A stretch of 64,000 nt of DNA from Nocardia neocaledoniensis (GCF_003182135.1 NZ_QGTL01000008.1:124001-188000), one strand, 5' to 3'. Counted from the stretch's first letter, positions 1 to 8,512 are shown. Translations and numbers: made by a program. The notes: generated from the letters alone by a model not told the origin.

Positions 1-414
1 ATGGAGCCTGTGACTTCCGGTGAGCAGACAGCGACCTCGTTCTACGAAGCGGTGGGCGGAGCCGAGACGTTCCGTCGTCTCGTCTCGGTGTTCTACCGCG
101 AGGTGGCCGCCGACGAGATCCTGCGCCCGCTGTATCCGGAGGAAGACCTGGGCCCGGCCGAGCGCCGGATGCGGATGTTCCTCGAGCAGTACTGGGGCGG
201 TCCACGCACCTACTCCGACGAGCGCGGGCACCCGCGGTTGCGCATGCGCCACCACCCGTTCGCCATCGGTCCGCTCGAGCGCGACGCCTGGCTGCGGTGC
301 ATGACCATCGCGATCGGCGAGATCGAACCGTCGGTCCTCGACAACGAACACCGCAAGGCCCTGCTCGACTATTTCCAAATGGCCGCGGCCTCACTCCAGA
401 ACACGCCCGGCTGA
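1..414 (+). CDS. glbO: Group II truncated haemoglobin GlbO
   Basis: Haem protein of the trHbO type, cytosolic, binding O2 and linked in mycobacteria to respiratory and redox protection. The 137-residue product matches the family over its whole length. Y32 (B10), Y45 (CD1), proximal H84 (F8, in RMRH) and W97 (G8) are all present, and the block FLEQYWGGPRTY is near-invariant in GlbO. The ATG is the first base of the window, so a longer upstream start cannot be excluded; about nine residues precede the usual family start. It lies next to the alpha-glucosidase, as glbO (Rv2470) and aglA (Rv2471) do in M. tuberculosis. The last codons and the stop belong to a 54-bp tandem duplication that continues past the gene. 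Confidence 0.95.
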   Translation: MEPVTSGEQTATSFYEAVGGAETFRRLVSVFYREVAADEILRPLYPEEDLGPAERRMRMFLEQYWGGPRTYSDERGHPRLRMRHHPFAIGPLERDAWLRCMTIAIGEIEPSVLDNEHRKALLDYFQMAAASLQNTPG

Positions 415-520
415 TCCGAAGCCGTGCACCGCATTCCCGCGGCCTCCCTCCAGAACACGCCGGGCTGATCCGAAGCCATGCACCGTATTCCCGCGGCCTC
501 CCTCCAGAACACGCCCGGCT
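383..520 (+). repeat. 54-bp tandem repeat copying the 3' end of glbO
   Basis: Two full 54-bp units (383-436 and 437-490) and a 30-bp partial unit (491-520) lie head to tail. The first unit carries the last ten glbO codons and the TGA at 412-414. The copies repeat the same stop at 466-468 and 520-522. Units differ by only a few substitutions. As 54 is divisible by three, the extra copies keep the glbO frame, so stop readthrough would add 18-residue blocks. This looks like a recent slippage duplication. Confidence 0.93.
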
Positions 521-682
521 GAGGTCTGGGTGCCCCGCGTTCGCTGCTGACCCGCAGGTGGTGGCCCTTCCGTGACCATCGTTGGAGTTACCGCGACGTT
601 TCGGTCCGGCGTGGCGAAACGCTGACGATTTGCCGGATTCCGAGAAAGTCTCGCGCCGGAGGAATATCCCGGGCAATCTTTG

Positions 683-692
683 GCAATATTGC
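683..692. promoter_or_regulatory. 10-bp palindrome at the aglA start
   Basis: GCAATATTGC is a perfect palindrome ending four bases before the GTG start at 697, with another GCAAT ten bases upstream. No Shine-Dalgarno sits before the GTG, so a leaderless transcript with the palindrome over the -10 region is plausible. The operator role is inferred. Confidence 0.4.
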
Positions 693-696
693 GGGT

Positions 697-2301
697 GTGA
701 CACAGACACCTGCCTCGCCGGTGCCGGGGGAAGCAAGCACCGCTCCGTGGTGGACAACCGCCGTGTTCTATCAGGTCTATCCACGCTCGTTCGCGGATTC
801 CGACGGTGACGGAATCGGCGACCTTGGTGGTGTGCGCGAGAAGATGGGGTACCTGGAGCTACTCGGCGTCGACGCGCTGTGGATCTGTCCGGTGATGCGT
901 TCGCCGCAGGCCGACGGCGGTTACGACGTGTCCGATCCGCGCGACATCGACCCGCTGTTCGGCGGCCTGACCGCGCTGGACGAGCTCATCGCCGAGGCGC
1001 ACGACCGCGAGATCAAGGTGACGATGGATCTGGTGCCCAACCACACCAGCGTCGAGCATCCGTGGTTCACCGCGGCGCTGGAGGCCGCGCCGGGCAGCCC
1101 CGAGCGACAGCGCTACATCTTCCGGGACGGCAAGGGCGCCGACGGCGCCGAGCCGCCCAACAACTGGCCGAGCATCTTCGGCGGCCCGGCCTGGACCAGG
1201 GTGACCGAGCCGAACGGCGAGCCCGGCCAGTGGTACCTGCACATCTTCGCGCCCGAGCAGCCCGACCTGAACTGGGACAATCCCGAGGTCGCCGCCGATT
1301 TCGAGAAGACGCTGCGCTTCTGGCTCGATCGCGGCGTCGACGGCTTCCGGATCGACGTCGCGCACGGCATGGCCAAGCCGGAGGGCCTGCCCGACATGGC
1401 CAGGGTCGAGACCAAGATGCTGGTGCACGACGACGACGATCCCCGCTTCAACAATCCCGGCGTGCACGCCATCCACCGCCGCATCCGCACGGTGCTCGAC
1501 GACTACCCGCACGCGGTGTCGATCGGCGAGGTGTGGGTCGACGACAACGTCCGCTTCGGTGAGTACGTGCGCCCCGACGAGCTGCACCTGGCCTTCAACT
1601 TCCGCCTGGCCGAGACCCCGTTCACCGCCGACGGCGTGCGCGAGGCCATCACGCATTCGCTCGAGGCCGTGAGCGGCGTCGGCGCGCCACCCACGTGGAC
1701 GCTGTCCAACCACGACATCGAACGTGAGGTCACCCGCTATGGCGGCGGACGGACCGGCGTGGAGCGGGCGCGGGCGATGATGATGGTGGAGCTGGCCCTG
1801 CCCGGCGCGGTCTTCCTCTACAACGGCGCCGAGCTCGGTCTGCCCAACGTCGACGACCTGCCCGAGGACGCCCTGCGCGACCCGGTGTGGGAGCGTTCCG
1901 GCCACACCGAACGCGGCCGCGACGGGTGCCGGGTGCCGTTGCCGTGGGAGGGCACGCAGGCGCCGTTCGGTTTCACCGACGGCGCCGAGTCGTGGCTGCC
2001 CATCCCCGCCGAGTGGGCCGACCGCACGGTGGAAGCCCAGCTGGAGACCCTGCACTCGACGCTGTCGCTGTACCGGCTGGCGATCGACCTGCGCGGGACC
2101 CGGCCGGAATTCGCCGGCGACCGGATCGAGTGGTACGGCAGCCCCGACGGGTGCCTGGCCTTCCGCAGGCCGGGCGGGCTGGTGTGCGTGCTCAACGCCT
2201 CCGACGGGCCGATCCAGCTGCCGCCGGGCGAGGTGCTGCTGGCCAGCGCGCCCGTCTCCGACGACCGGCTGCCGGCGAGCGCAGCGGCCTGGCTGGTCTG
2301 A
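697..2301 (+). CDS. aglA: Alpha-glucosidase, GH13 family (AglA-like)
   Basis: Cytosolic glycoside hydrolase cleaving terminal alpha-linked glucose from short oligosaccharides. The (beta/alpha)8 barrel begins with AVFYQVYPRSFAD. The GH13 catalytic set is D220 (nucleophile, in GFRIDVAH), E278 (acid/base, in IGEVWVD) and D340 (in SNHD). At 534 residues it has the normal length of the oligo-1,6-glucosidase/alpha-glucosidase subfamily. GTG is the first start that keeps the N-terminal barrel strand. Its position after glbO matches M. tuberculosis Rv2471. Exact linkage preference (maltose, isomaltose or trehalose-type) cannot be read from the sequence. Confidence 0.9.
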   Translation: MTQTPASPVPGEASTAPWWTTAVFYQVYPRSFADSDGDGIGDLGGVREKMGYLELLGVDALWICPVMRSPQADGGYDVSDPRDIDPLFGGLTALDELIAEAHDREIKVTMDLVPNHTSVEHPWFTAALEAAPGSPERQRYIFRDGKGADGAEPPNNWPSIFGGPAWTRVTEPNGEPGQWYLHIFAPEQPDLNWDNPEVAADFEKTLRFWLDRGVDGFRIDVAHGMAKPEGLPDMARVETKMLVHDDDDPRFNNPGVHAIHRRIRTVLDDYPHAVSIGEVWVDDNVRFGEYVRPDELHLAFNFRLAETPFTADGVREAITHSLEAVSGVGAPPTWTLSNHDIEREVTRYGGGRTGVERARAMMMVELALPGAVFLYNGAELGLPNVDDLPEDALRDPVWERSGHTERGRDGCRVPLPWEGTQAPFGFTDGAESWLPIPAEWADRTVEAQLETLHSTLSLYRLAIDLRGTRPEFAGDRIEWYGSPDGCLAFRRPGGLVCVLNASDGPIQLPPGEVLLASAPVSDDRLPASAAAWLV

Positions 2302-2373
2302 ACCGGGCGGACACGCGGGCCTTCGACATGACCGGAGGATGAACTACTACACAGCATCGTCTACCGTTGGACC

Positions 2374-2649
2374 GTGAGCATTCTCGAGACAGTGCTGATC
2401 TTCGTCGGCATCCCGGCCGCGATCTACTTCGCGATCGCGGGTTTGTCCTATCTCGGTAAGCCATTTCCCGGTGATAAGCCGGCCCACTTCGCGCTCGGGC
2501 AGAAGTGGACCCACCGGCCGGTGCTGTGGAGCGCTACCGACGAGGTGACCTCCGCGGGTCACCACACCGCCGAGTCGCATGGCAGTCATGTGGCTCTCGA
2601 AGCCGCCAACGCGGAGCTGATCGGAGGCCGGGCAAGTGGCAAGTTCTAA
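2374..2649 (+). CDS. ctaJ: Small membrane protein, probable aa3 oxidase subunit CtaJ
   Basis: A 91-residue protein with one N-terminal membrane helix (about residues 4-27) and a polar, His-containing tail. Size, topology and location in the glbO region fit CtaJ, an accessory subunit of the mycobacterial bcc-aa3 respiratory supercomplex; I recall that in M. smegmatis this gene also lies close to glbO. The assignment rests on context plus general similarity, not a diagnostic motif. The start is GTG with no clear Shine-Dalgarno. The 3' end overlaps the DUF5130 gene by 14 bp, suggesting coupled translation. Confidence 0.6.
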   Translation: MSILETVLIFVGIPAAIYFAIAGLSYLGKPFPGDKPAHFALGQKWTHRPVLWSATDEVTSAGHHTAESHGSHVALEAANAELIGGRASGKF

Positions 2650-3100
2650 GTGGCCCGCGGTGGTCGAGGCCGACCTGCCGCACGGATTCGCGCTGACCAG
2701 CAGCGGCCGCGTCTCGGGTGTGCACGAGCCGGGCGCCGTCTTCGACGAGGTGCCCTTCACCGATCGGGAGCGCGTCGCCCTCGACAACGCGCTCACCGAC
2801 GCGACCCGCGCGACCAAGGTCCGCTTCAACATCTACCTCGGCGATCTCGGGTCCGACCCGGCGACCGGCGCCGACGCGCTGCTGCCGAACACGCCGGAGG
2901 CCGCCGACTCGGTGCTCATCGCGGTCTCCCCGAATCAGGGCGCGATCGAGGTGCGCTCGGGCGCGAATGTCGCCGAGCGCGCCAACGACCGGATCTGCCA
3001 GCTCGGCGTCACCGCCGCCCTGGCCTCGTTCCGGCAGGGCAACCTGATCGACGGGCTGATCTCGGCCGTCCGCGTCATGGCCGCCTCCATCGGCCGCTAG
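2636..3100 (+). CDS. DUF5130 family protein
   Basis: A 154-residue soluble protein of unknown function, related to actinobacterial DUF5130 proteins with a TPM-like fold. Residues 40-150 hold the conserved region, with an FNIYLGDLG strand and an alanine-rich C-terminal helix. No enzyme motif is visible. Its GTG start lies inside the end of the CtaJ-like gene, so the two are likely co-translated. The equivalent M. tuberculosis neighbourhood also has a conserved hypothetical between pepN and glbO. Transcription ends at the hairpin 3115-3152. Confidence 0.7.
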   Translation: MASSKWPAVVEADLPHGFALTSSGRVSGVHEPGAVFDEVPFTDRERVALDNALTDATRATKVRFNIYLGDLGSDPATGADALLPNTPEAADSVLIAVSPNQGAIEVRSGANVAERANDRICQLGVTAALASFRQGNLIDGLISAVRVMAASIGR

Positions 3101-3114
3101 TTCGTTCTCCCGCC

Positions 3115-3152
3115 GAACGGCGCGTTCACCTCCGAAGGTGAACGCGCCGTTC
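3115..3152 (+). terminator. Rho-independent-like terminator after the DUF5130 gene
   Basis: A perfect 17-bp stem (3115-3131 with 3136-3152) with a four-base loop, followed by a short T-rich stretch. Confidence 0.8.
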
Positions 3153-3201
3153 GTCTTTCCCGGCACGAATTCTCGTACATCGGGAATGATCGGCTCGCTT
3201 C

Positions 3202-3229
3202 TAACTGTTAAAGCTGGTATGAACAGTTA
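3202..3229. promoter_or_regulatory. Inverted repeat upstream of the PNPOx-fold gene
   Basis: TAACTGTT and AACAGTTA are exact inverse copies separated by 12 bp, 22 bp before the ATG at 3251. The left arm also reads TAACTGTTAAA, matching the element before the MFS gene at 3916. Confidence 0.5.
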
Positions 3230-3250
3230 CATGGGAACGGGCGGTGCGGC

Positions 3251-3874
3251 ATGACGGGCCACTACGCGCAGGTCGCGTTCACGCCGCTGGTGCGTGAACA
3301 TCAGCGTGCGCACGGCAGCCTGCGCAGCTACGAGCGGATGGCGCAGGTTCCCGCCGAGGCGGATCGGATCGGGCCCGACGAGGCCGCGTTCATCGGCGAG
3401 CGGGACAGCTTCTATCTGGCGACGGTCGGCGAGACCGGGTGGCCCTACATCCAGCATCGCGGTGGCGCACCGGGTTTCCTGCGGGTGCTCGATTCCCGGA
3501 ACCTCGCCTTCGCCGACTTTCGCGGCAACAAGCAGTACATCAGCCGCGGCAATCTCGATCACGACAATCGGGTCTCGCTGTTCCTCATGGACTACGCCGC
3601 CCAGGCGCGGATGAAGATCTTCGGACGGGCGCGCGTGGTGGAGGCCGCCGACGATCCGGAGCTGGTCGCCTCGCTCGCGGTCGACGGGTATCGCGCACAC
3701 GTCGAGCGGGCGGTGGTGATCGAGGTCGAGGCCTACGACTGGAACTGCCGCCAGCACATTCCCGCGCTGTACCCGCGGGCCGCCGTCGCGGAGGCGATGG
3801 GGGTCCTGCGGGAGCGGATCGCCGAGCTGGAAGCCGAGAACGCCCGGCTCCGAACGGATCTCGCCAAAGGCTGA
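3251..3874 (+). CDS. Pyridoxamine 5'-phosphate oxidase-fold flavoprotein
   Basis: Split-barrel FMN-binding protein of the PNPOx superfamily, 207 residues. Residues 45-165 form the barrel, with the typical FYLATVGETGWPYIQHR and NKQYISRGNL segments. Residues 183-204 form a short predicted coiled coil, an uncommon tail. The substrate is unknown; such proteins often reduce or oxidise small organics or bind flavin or haem. A shared TAAC(T/C)GTTAAA element precedes this gene and the MFS gene 82 bp downstream, suggesting joint control. A GGAACGGGCGG stretch before the ATG can act as ribosome binding site. Confidence 0.8.
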   Translation: MTGHYAQVAFTPLVREHQRAHGSLRSYERMAQVPAEADRIGPDEAAFIGERDSFYLATVGETGWPYIQHRGGAPGFLRVLDSRNLAFADFRGNKQYISRGNLDHDNRVSLFLMDYAAQARMKIFGRARVVEAADDPELVASLAVDGYRAHVERAVVIEVEAYDWNCRQHIPALYPRAAVAEAMGVLRERIAELEAENARLRTDLAKG

Positions 3875-3915
3875 CCGCTGACTCGGTTCGGTCTCGACCG
3901 AGGTGTGTCCACACG

Positions 3916-3924
3916 TAACCGTTA
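3916..3924. promoter_or_regulatory. TAACCGTTA element upstream of the MFS gene
   Basis: TAACCGTTA followed by AAA matches the TAACTGTTAAA element at 3202. It lies 31 bp before the MFS start, just upstream of an AT-rich stretch that could be the -10 region. Operator role inferred. Confidence 0.4.
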
Positions 3925-3955
3925 AAACCAATTTATATAGTTAGGACGTGACGGG

Positions 3956-5101
3956 ATGCGACGCGAGCATCTTGCCTGGGCCGGTCTGGCTGCGATGACC
4001 GTCTCCTTCGGCTTGAACTTCACCATGGGCGTGTTCTTCGCGCCCACCGCCGCGGCCTACGGTGTCTCGGCGACGGCGCTGGCCGTCGCCGCCGCGCTCG
4101 GCACCGCGGTGACGGGTCTCGCCCAGCAGGGCATCGGCAGGCTGCTCGACCTGCTCGGGCCCAAACTCGTGCTGATCGGCGGACTCTCGCTGATCTCGGG
4201 CAGCTATCTGGTGCTGGCCACGGTCACCGAGACCTGGCAGTTCGTCGCCGCCTACATGGTGCTCGGCGGACTCGGCTTCGCCGCCTCCTCCACGCTGACC
4301 GTCACCACCCTGCTCGGCCGGGCGCACGGCGCGCAGGCCGGACCGGCCATGGCCAGGGCCGCGATCGGCATCAACCTGGGGCAGCTGATCACGCCATGGG
4401 CGGCGACCGCGCTGTTCGACCCGATCGGCGTGCGGGGCACCTTCGCGCTGCTCGGCGCGATCGGCCTGACCGCGACGGCGGTGCTGTGGCGGCTGCTGCC
4501 CACCGATCAGCGAGCGAATTCGCCCGCGGGCGCCGGGGAGTCGCTGGCGGACCGGTGGAAGGTGCTGGTGTCGTTCGGCTTCCATGCCGCCACCCTCTAC
4601 GTCGTCGTGCTGATGCTGCCGAAACACGCTGTGGAACAGGGATGGTCGGTGGCCGGAGCGGGCAGGCTCGTCGCACTGGCCGCGCTGACAGCCGGTCTGA
4701 CCTCGGCGGCCATGGTGCGCCTGCTGCGCAGCCATCCGCCGGAGACCCTGCTGCGAGTGCTGTTCGCGGTGCGGCTGGTCGCGCTGGCGCCCGCGGTGTT
4801 CGTGCCGGGACCCGAGGTCCTGGTGCTCGTCGCGGTGCTGTTCGGCATCGCCTCGTTCCCCGTCATCCCGCTCACCATGGCGATCCTGTCGCGCGGTCTC
4901 GACCCCGCCCGCATGGGCCGCACCCTGGCTCCGGCCTGGGTGATCCACCAGCTCTCCGCCGCCGCCGGACTCGGCGTCGCCACCCTCGTCCACGCCGTCA
5001 CCGACGGCTACCGCGGCTACTTCGCGCTCGCGCTGCTGTTCACCGTCGTCGCCGCCGCGCTGATCTCCCCGGTCCGCCCCCGCGTGCCGGTCACCGCCTG
5101 A
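3956..5101 (+). CDS. MFS transporter
   Basis: Major facilitator superfamily membrane protein, 381 residues, with about 12 hydrophobic helices from residue 8 to 375. A loop-2 motif (GRLLDLLGPK) follows helix 2 and marks the fold. Transport direction and substrate are unknown; the short loops and absence of sugar-porter signatures resemble monocarboxylate- or drug-type MFS members. It is followed after 31 bp by an alpha/beta hydrolase and preceded by a flavin-fold protein, so a small-molecule detoxification or uptake unit is plausible. Confidence 0.85.
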   Translation: MRREHLAWAGLAAMTVSFGLNFTMGVFFAPTAAAYGVSATALAVAAALGTAVTGLAQQGIGRLLDLLGPKLVLIGGLSLISGSYLVLATVTETWQFVAAYMVLGGLGFAASSTLTVTTLLGRAHGAQAGPAMARAAIGINLGQLITPWAATALFDPIGVRGTFALLGAIGLTATAVLWRLLPTDQRANSPAGAGESLADRWKVLVSFGFHAATLYVVVLMLPKHAVEQGWSVAGAGRLVALAALTAGLTSAAMVRLLRSHPPETLLRVLFAVRLVALAPAVFVPGPEVLVLVAVLFGIASFPVIPLTMAILSRGLDPARMGRTLAPAWVIHQLSAAAGLGVATLVHAVTDGYRGYFALALLFTVVAAALISPVRPRVPVTA

Positions 5102-5132
5102 CGAAACACCCCACCAGAAAGAGAGATCCATC

Positions 5133-5999
5133 ATGAACCAGGTCCGCCACAACACCGTCCAGATCCAGGGTCAGTCCCTGTTCTACCGGGAGGCAGGTGA
5201 CCCGAACGCGCCGACCATCGTGCTGCTGCACGGGTTCCCGACCAGCTCGGCCATGTTCCGCGCGCTGATTCCCGAGCTCGCCGCCGACTATCACGTGATC
5301 GCCCCCGACCACCTCGGCTTCGGCCAGTCGGCGATGCCGTCGGTCGACGAATTCGACTACACCTTCGACCATCTCACCGAACTCACCCTCGGCCTGCTCG
5401 ACCACCTCGGCGTCGACCGGTTCGCGCTCTACATCCAGGATTACGGCGCCCCCATCGGACTGCGCATCGCCTCGGCGCACCCCGAGCGGGTCACCGCCCT
5501 CGTCACCCAGAGCGGCAATGCCTACATGGAGGGCTTCACCCCGTTCTGGGAGGTGCTGTTCGCGCACGCCAACGACCGGGCCACGCATGAGCCGGAGGTG
5601 CGTAAGCTGCTCACCCTCGACGCGACGAAATGGCAGTACACGCACGGTGTTCCGGCCGACCGGCTCGCGCTGGTCAGTCCCGACACCTGGACGCTGGATC
5701 AGGCGTACCTGGACCGTCCGGGGAACACGGAGATCCAGCTCCAGCTGTTCGCCGACTACAAGAACAACCTCGACGGCTACCCGGCGTTCCAGAAGTACTT
5801 CGCCGAGCACCGCCCGCCGACGCTGATCGCCTGGGGTGAGCACGACGAGATCTTCGGCGCCGACGGCGCCCGCGCGTACCTGCGGGATCTGCCGGACGCC
5901 GAGCTGCACCTGCTCGACGCGGGCCACTTCGCCCTGGAGACGCACGGACCGGAGATCGCCGCGCTCATCCGCGACTTCCTCGGGCGGGTAGCGCGCTGA
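5133..5999 (+). CDS. Alpha/beta hydrolase with Asp nucleophile (dehalogenase/epoxide hydrolase-like)
   Basis: A 288-residue cytosolic hydrolase. HGFPTS (about residues 33-38) supplies the oxyanion region. The nucleophile-elbow position holds D103 (IQDYGAP), with D238 (GEHDE) and H265 (AGHFAL) completing the triad. An Asp nucleophile is characteristic of haloalkane dehalogenases and epoxide hydrolases, not esterases. The cap lacks the features needed to choose between them. It lies directly after the MFS gene, with GAGAGATCC before the ATG, and ends at a strong terminator, so it is probably the last gene of that operon. Confidence 0.82.
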   Translation: MNQVRHNTVQIQGQSLFYREAGDPNAPTIVLLHGFPTSSAMFRALIPELAADYHVIAPDHLGFGQSAMPSVDEFDYTFDHLTELTLGLLDHLGVDRFALYIQDYGAPIGLRIASAHPERVTALVTQSGNAYMEGFTPFWEVLFAHANDRATHEPEVRKLLTLDATKWQYTHGVPADRLALVSPDTWTLDQAYLDRPGNTEIQLQLFADYKNNLDGYPAFQKYFAEHRPPTLIAWGEHDEIFGADGARAYLRDLPDAELHLLDAGHFALETHGPEIAALIRDFLGRVAR

Positions 6000-6004
6000 C
6001 CGGC

Positions 6005-6039
6005 CGACGGCCGGGCGTCCGCGCGACGCCCGGCCGTCG
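6005..6039 (+). terminator. Terminator after the alpha/beta hydrolase
   Basis: A 15-bp perfect GC stem (6005-6019 with 6025-6039) with loop CGCGC. It has no T tract, as is common in actinomycetes. Confidence 0.7.
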
Positions 6040-6087
6040 CGGCATCGAGTACCCTGATCGGCGGTCCATCGGCGTCACGGGGGGAAC

Positions 6088-7299
6088 ATGCGGACAGGAA
6101 TCGCTCGGGTGATCACGGCGGCCGCGGTGGCCTGCCTGGCGCTCACCAGTTCGGCCTGTGCCGAGGATCTGGCCGACGCGGCCGGCGTCGCGGTCGGCAC
6201 ACCGCAGGCGGATTTCTATGATCCACCGGCGGAATCGATTCCGGGACAGCACGGTTCGGTGATCCGCAGCCAGCCCCTGACCGGCGCGCGGGTCGTTCCC
6301 GGCGCACGCAATCACCTGACGCTGTATCGCTCGGTCGACGCGCAGGGCAAGCCCGTCGCGGTCTCGGGCACGCTCGCGGTGCCGGAGGGCACGCCGCCCG
6401 CGGGCGGCTGGCCGCTGATCACCTGGGCGCCCGGCACCAGCGGGGTCGCCGACGTCTGCGCCCCCTCGCGTTCCAGCGGGTCCTCGCCGAGCATCGACGA
6501 GCAGGCACGTTGGGTCGCCAAGGGGTACGCGGTGGCCAGGACCGACTATCAGGGCCTCGGCACGCCGGGCAACCACGGTTACCTGATCGGCGAGACCGAG
6601 CAGCGCGCGATGGCCGACCTGGCCACGGCCGCACGGGAAGTCGACAAGTCCGTGGGCGCACGCTGGGTGGCGATGGGGCACTCGCAGGGTGGTCACGCCG
6701 CCCTCTTCGCGGCGGGCGCGGCGACGGCGTGGGCGCCGGAAACCCCGCTGCTCGGCGCCGTCGCGCTGGCCCCGGTCTCGCACATCGCCGAACAGGTGCG
6801 GATGGCGAAGTGGACGGTGTCGAACCCGCTGGGCAAGCTCGGCGTCGGCGACATCGCGCTGTTCGTGCCGCTGCTGGTGCGCGGCGCGCAGACCGTCACC
6901 GACATCGACCCGAGCCGCTTCCTCACCGACCGCGCCGTCGCCCTGCTGCCCAGCGCCGACACCGAGTGCGTCGCGGGGCTGCGTGATCAGACCCGTTGGG
7001 GCGGGCTCTCGACGCGCGAGGTGTTCAGCAAGGACGGCGACCTGTCCGGCCTGCTGCGGGTGCTCGACGACAACGATCCCAGCGGCGTCCGGTTCACCAC
7101 CCCGGTGCTGGTCCTGCAGGGCCGCGACGACATGACCGTGCCGCTGAAGTCGACCGACGCGATGGTCGCCGAACAGCAGATGCGCGGTCAGACGGTGGAC
7201 TATCGCAAATACGACGGCACCGACCACAGCGAGATCATCGGCGCCTCTTTCGCCGACGCCCTCGGCTGGGTCGACAGCCGCTTCGGCATCACCCGCTGA
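6088..7299 (+). CDS. Exported secretory-lipase family alpha/beta hydrolase
   Basis: A 403-residue serine hydrolase of the LIP family. The N-terminus has an Arg-containing n-region and a hydrophobic core up to about residue 24, ending in SSAC. The lipobox is imperfect (Ser at -3), so lipoprotein anchoring is uncertain. The nucleophile is S199 in GHSQGG, with D347 or D348 (GRDD) and H380 (TDHSE) as acid and base. Related enzymes hydrolyse triacylglycerols or wax esters outside the cell. It stands alone between a terminator and the ClgR-like regulator. Confidence 0.82.
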   Translation: MRTGIARVITAAAVACLALTSSACAEDLADAAGVAVGTPQADFYDPPAESIPGQHGSVIRSQPLTGARVVPGARNHLTLYRSVDAQGKPVAVSGTLAVPEGTPPAGGWPLITWAPGTSGVADVCAPSRSSGSSPSIDEQARWVAKGYAVARTDYQGLGTPGNHGYLIGETEQRAMADLATAAREVDKSVGARWVAMGHSQGGHAALFAAGAATAWAPETPLLGAVALAPVSHIAEQVRMAKWTVSNPLGKLGVGDIALFVPLLVRGAQTVTDIDPSRFLTDRAVALLPSADTECVAGLRDQTRWGGLSTREVFSKDGDLSGLLRVLDDNDPSGVRFTTPVLVLQGRDDMTVPLKSTDAMVAEQQMRGQTVDYRKYDGTDHSEIIGASFADALGWVDSRFGITR

Positions 7300-7361
7300 G
7301 GCGATTACGCCGACAGCAGAAGAACCGGGTGTGTCGGCACGCGAGTCCCTACCCTCGCAGT

Positions 7362-7763
7362 ATGGGCGAGCACAACGGGTTGCGGGTGATTCCGGGCGGG
7401 CGCGGTGACGGGCGGACGCGCCCCGAACCACTCTGGCGGGAGGCGCTCGGCGAGCGGCTGCGCGCCCTGCGGCTCGAGCAGCGCTCGACCCTCGTCGACA
7501 CCGCCGGGCGGGCGGGGATCTCCCCGCAGTACCTGTCCGAGGTCGAGCGTGGCCGCAAGGAACCCTCTAGCGAGATGATCGCGGCACTCGCCGGGGCCCT
7601 CGGCACCTCGCTGAGTGAGCTGGTCGCGCAGGTCGCCGAGTCGATGCGGCCGGTCGCCGCCCGCGCGGTCGTCCTCGGCGGCGATCGCCGCCTGAGGACC
7701 CCTGTGCGGCCCGCCCAGGTCCAGAACTTCACCGCCCCGAACGCGGTCCTGCTCGCCGCCTGA
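7362..7763 (+). CDS. XRE-family regulator resembling ClgR
   Basis: A 133-residue DNA-binding protein with one helix-turn-helix at about residues 25-85. The segment ISPQYLSEVERGRKEPSSE closely resembles ClgR, the actinobacterial activator of clp protease genes. The protein ends in LLAA. An Ala-Ala C-terminus is the degron by which Streptomyces ClgR is itself degraded by Clp protease, and the same may hold here. Two clpP paralogues lie 4 kb downstream, and clpP1 at 38.6 kb is preceded by a ClgR-type palindrome. The true clgR could be elsewhere in the genome, so only ClgR-like is claimed. Confidence 0.72.
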   Translation: MGEHNGLRVIPGGRGDGRTRPEPLWREALGERLRALRLEQRSTLVDTAGRAGISPQYLSEVERGRKEPSSEMIAALAGALGTSLSELVAQVAESMRPVAARAVVLGGDRRLRTPVRPAQVQNFTAPNAVLLAA

Positions 7764-7912
7764 GCTCTCGGCGTACCCCGGCGCGACGCATCCGCCCGCC
7801 ACGGCGTTCGCCCGCCGGGGAACGAGTCGGGGCGGACGCGTTCTCGCCGGTGCCGGTGGCAGCGGACCCCGCGTGGCCGAGCGACGCGCGTCTTTCGCCG
7901 GACGGCGACAGC

Positions 7913-8512
7913 TCAGCCCGCGCGGACCGCGTCGACCAGGCCGCGGAGCATGTCGACCAGCGCGCTCACCGGCATCTCCGGATCGATCGCGCGCTGCACG
8001 CCGAGACCGATGCCGAGTGAGAGCAGTTGCAGCGCCGCGTCTTCGGCGGGGATCGGCAGCTCGAAGCCCATCTCGTCGGCCTGCACCTGCACCAGTGAGC
8101 CGAGCAGGGCGGTCATCGATCGCCTGCGGGCGGCCAGTTCGGTGCGGACTTCGGGCAGGTGCCGGGTGCTCGTCGCGAACTCGACCTCGAGCGCGGTCCA
8201 GCCGACGTCGCCGATGTTCTCGTCGGCCCACCGGGCGAACGCCTCGATCCGCGCGTCCATGTCGTCGTGTCCCATGACTGCCTCGGACAGCGACTGGGCC
8301 CGTTCCACGTGCACGACATCGATCACGGCCAGGCCCAGCTCGTGTTTGGTCGCGAAGTTCGAGTAGACCGCACCCTTCGAGAAGCCCGCCTCGGCAGCCA
8401 CCTTGTCCAGCGACGTCACGTTGTATCCGTCGCTCAGGAAGAGCCGTTTGGCGGTCTCGATCAAACGCTCGCGGGTGAGTGCGTGCGACTCCTTACGTGT
8501 CATCCGGGCCAC
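7913..8512 (-). CDS. TetR-family regulator of the patatin-monooxygenase operon
   Basis: A 199-residue one-component repressor. Residues 10-57 hold the TetR helix-turn-helix (LIETAKRLFLSDGYNVTSLDKVA, with the recognition helix in FSKGAVYSNF). The rest is a helical ligand-binding domain. It is transcribed away from the patatin gene across 60 bp that contain a 21-bp inverted repeat, the likely operator for both directions. The ligand is unknown; given the target genes, a lipid or ketone effector is a reasonable guess. Confidence 0.88.
   Translation of the reverse strand: MARMTRKESHALTRERLIETAKRLFLSDGYNVTSLDKVAAEAGFSKGAVYSNFATKHELGLAVIDVVHVERAQSLSEAVMGHDDMDARIEAFARWADENIGDVGWTALEVEFATSTRHLPEVRTELAARRRSMTALLGSLVQVQADEMGFELPIPAEDAALQLLSLGIGLGVQRAIDPEMPVSALVDMLRGLVDAVRAG

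Noticed and set aside
383..520. Tandem repeat as a small CRISPR array.
   Set aside because: Units are contiguous with no variable spacers, and no cas genes are near.
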